Under the pieces are notes generated by a model, which did not search any database, was not told the DNA's origin, and worked only from the letters and a program-made list of their open reading frames with translations. A program made the position numbers and the translations under genes. This document shows, piece by piece, positions 22,819-23,136 of a stretch of 23,136 nt of DNA. Source of the DNA: a virus; the IMG/VR virus record IMGVR_UViG_3300042903_000062, positions 1-23,136 of that record; one strand, written 5' to 3'. Position 1 is the first letter of the stretch; every line of letters starts with the position of its first letter.

Positions 22819-22837
22819 ATATAGTTTTATTCTATAT
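22819..22837. terminator. Weak AT-rich hairpin between convergent genes
   Basis: ATATAG (22819-22824) pairs with CTATAT (22832-22837) around a 7-nt loop. It lies between the plus-strand gene ending at 22757 and the minus-strand gene ending at 22832, flanked by T-rich DNA on both strands. It could act as a weak bidirectional terminator, but the stem is short and all AT except one pair. Confidence 0.3.
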
Positions 22838-23136
22838 AAATTTGATTTGTTTGTTTGTTAGCTTTTCTAGTGTTTTAATATAAGATGCAATGTATTTTTG
22901 TTGATATTCCGGCATCTTTGAAATATCGACTCCTTTAGATTGTAAAAATTCCCTTTGTTCTTCTGAGCTTGGGTTAAAATGATTATAATATTCGCCTTGT
23001 TCTTTAGGTCTAGGCGTAGGATCTTCTCCTTTGTAAGTTTTTCTCCAACTTACCAAATAAGTATAAGCATAAGGAATAAGATCTTTATATGCTATAATTA
23101 AATCTACTAACTCTCTGTATAATCGGGCAGGGTTGT
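22832..23136 (-). CDS. Unidentified protein with C-terminal LTNKQI tag (5' truncated by window)
   Basis: A minus-strand frame stays open to the right edge, giving at least 101 residues; the start lies outside the window, so the TTG/ATG-like codons near 23056 need not be the real start. The visible part begins NPARLYRELVDLIIAYKD, has a charged, Pro-rich middle (GEDPTPRPKEQGEYYNHFNP), and then SKMPEYQQKYIASYIK. It ends with IKTLEKLTNKQIKFI. This last segment matches the tags at 6822-6869 and 8278-8322. The helix-rich composition and tag suggest a virion-associated protein, but no family is recognised. Confidence 0.65.
   Translation of the reverse strand, partial: NPARLYRELVDLIIAYKDLIPYAYTYLVSWRKTYKGEDPTPRPKEQGEYYNHFNPSSEEQREFLQSKGVDISKMPEYQQKYIASYIKTLEKLTNKQIKFI

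Overview
The window is a contiguous stretch of the genome of a contractile-tailed (myovirus-type, T4-like) phage. The evidence is a run of tail and neck genes: a sheath protein, a tail tube protein, an OB-fold baseplate hub, a gp25-like wedge protein and a gp6/J-like wedge protein. A T4 gp55-like late sigma factor is also present. The DNA is very AT-rich. Start codons follow A-rich leaders such as aaacaATG, with almost no Shine-Dalgarno-like GGAGG. That pattern is typical of Bacteroidota, so I infer a Bacteroidota (perhaps Flavobacteriia) host; this is inference, not proof.

Layout. Positions 1-2907 hold the end of an upstream gene and then neck/tail-completion genes (gp13-, gp14- and gp15-like), tightly packed. 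Positions 2974-5763 hold a very long tail sheath gene closed by a strong intrinsic terminator. Positions 5857-7919 hold three small unrecognised genes and the tail tube gene, closed by a second terminator. Positions 8002-10531 hold accessory genes: a small protein sharing a sequence tag with the gene at 6792, a protein with a YkuD-like H...SAGC signature, a multidomain protein with a DUF5661-like segment, and a GIY-YIG-like protein. Positions 10528-11541 form a short reverse-strand operon that includes a coiled-coil protein with a C-terminal membrane anchor. Next comes an aberrant tRNA-like gene (11636-11726).

Positions 11795-16447 form a non-structural block: GTP cyclohydrolase I, a phage metallopeptidase, a PD-(D/E)XK nuclease with a probable Fe-S cluster, a possible HAD-like protein, a GT-B glycosyltransferase and a possible GT-A partner. 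It is closed by a third terminator. Positions 16581-21426 hold the late sigma factor, two small overlapping genes and the baseplate genes. Positions 21447-22757 hold two membrane proteins, and a reverse-strand gene runs off the right edge.

How the parts fit. The structural genes build the neck, tail shaft and baseplate. The gp55-like factor probably directs late transcription, and an ATATTTA element 10-29 nt upstream of at least six genes is a candidate for its promoter. The three strong terminators cut the late region into separate units around sheath, tube and baseplate. The most unusual features are the tRNA-like gene with an enlarged D-loop, a short LxxLTNKKVxL tag shared by otherwise unrelated proteins, and the DUF5661-containing fusion.
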